From NCBI GenBank assembly GCA_007130585.1, contig SLSE01000215.1, positions 1 to 6,082 on the forward strand: a stretch of DNA of 6,082 bases, given 5' to 3'. Shown here piece by piece: positions 5,670 to 6,082 of the stretch. The stretch's first letter is position 1; every line of letters begins with the position of its first letter. A model generated the notes under the pieces. The model ran no database searches. It was not told the origin of the DNA and was given only the letters and a program-made list of their open reading frames with translations. Position numbers and translations under genes: made by a program. The DNA comes from Syntrophomonadaceae bacterium (GTDB lineage: Bacteria; Bacillota; Dethiobacteria; DTU022).

Positions 5670-6082
5670 ATGCAAAAACAACCGCCCAGCATATTTAACG
5701 ATGTAATCGGCCCGGTAATGAGAGGTCCTTCCAGTTCGCACACCGCTGCATCGGTCAGGATCGGCAGACTTGTCCGGCGCTTTTTCCGTACCCCTGTAAT
5801 TTCCTTCCATGTAGATTTTGATCCGGCAGGTTCACTGGCGACAACGTACAGCAGCCAGGGATCAGACATCGGCCTGGTAGGCGGCCTGCTCAATATGGAG
5901 ACTGCAAATCCGGAACTTGGCAGCTCGCTCGAAATAGCCGCTGCCGGGGGGATGGAAACCGGCTTCCATGTTGTTGATTATCAGACTGCTCATCCCAACA
6001 CTTACCGGATTAAAGCAAAAGCGGAATCCGGTCAAGAACACAGCTTTATTTTTATTTCCACGGGGGGCGGGATGTTCGAACT
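5670..6082 (+). CDS. Iron-sulfur L-serine dehydratase, beta domain, cut by right window edge
   Basis: Iron-sulfur L-serine dehydratases deaminate L-serine to pyruvate and ammonia in the cytoplasm with an oxygen-sensitive [4Fe-4S] cluster. The 137 complete codons seen here form the beta domain: FNDVIGPVMRGPSSSHTAAS (residues 9-28) carries the PSSSHT motif, followed by VRIGRLVRR, GSDIGLVGGLLNM (64-76), HPNT (108-111) and STGGGMFE (130-137). The ATG at 5670 is preceded by AGGAG at 9 bases. The cluster-binding cysteines belong to the alpha domain, which lies outside the window. It is therefore open whether this is a separate beta subunit (sdaAB type, about 220 residues with an ACT domain) or a fused single-chain enzyme. 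The segment FDPAGSLATTYSSQGSD differs from the GSFAETYKGHGTD usual in SdaAB, which leans slightly towards a longer fused variant. It is probably co-transcribed with the cyclodeaminase-like gene. Confidence 0.9.
   Translation, partial: MQKQPPSIFNDVIGPVMRGPSSSHTAASVRIGRLVRRFFRTPVISFHVDFDPAGSLATTYSSQGSDIGLVGGLLNMETANPELGSSLEIAAAGGMETGFHVVDYQTAHPNTYRIKAKAESGQEHSFIFISTGGGMFE

Overview
The window carries six genes, all on the + strand and tightly spaced; both outer genes are cut by the window edges. In order they are: the 3' part of mtnA (methylthioribose-1-phosphate isomerase), mtaD (5'-methylthioadenosine/S-adenosylhomocysteine deaminase), surE (5'/3'-nucleotidase), rtcB (3'-phosphate/5'-hydroxyl RNA ligase), an ornithine cyclodeaminase/mu-crystallin family oxidoreductase, and the 5' part of an iron-sulfur L-serine dehydratase. 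No tRNA, rRNA, CRISPR array, insertion sequence or phage-like gene is visible.

Organism: the strong purine-rich Shine-Dalgarno sites (AAGGAG, GAGGAG, AAGAGGTG, AGGAG), the TTG and GTG starts, the moderately high GC and this gene mix suggest an anaerobic Bacillota (clostridial or Peptococcaceae-like) chromosome. This is an inference from style and content; no taxonomic marker is present.

Layout: 1-920 is mtnA without its N-terminus. 921-1057 is the only sizeable gap (137 bp); it can fold into a GC-rich structure ending in a T-run, so it may be a terminator or a structured leader. 1058-3175 holds mtaD and surE, 6 bp apart. rtcB (3216-4640) follows after 40 bp, the cyclodeaminase-like gene (4691-5650) after 50 bp, and the serine dehydratase (from 5670) after 19 bp. 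A small hairpin spans that last junction and overlaps part of the ribosome-binding site.

How the genes may work together: MtnA and MtaD both handle by-products of S-adenosylmethionine (methylthioadenosine, S-adenosylhomocysteine and possibly 5'-deoxyadenosine). SurE could act on nucleoside monophosphates in the same purine pool, or on 3'-phosphate ends, which would link it to RtcB. The last two genes look like a separate amino-acid or imino-acid module. The cyclodeaminase-like protein lacks the catalytic aspartate of true ornithine cyclodeaminase and is more likely an NAD(P)H-dependent imine reductase or amino-acid dehydrogenase of unknown substrate, paired with serine deamination to pyruvate. 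All six key families are known; the novelty lies in their grouping, the unassigned oxidoreductase and two candidate RNA structures.
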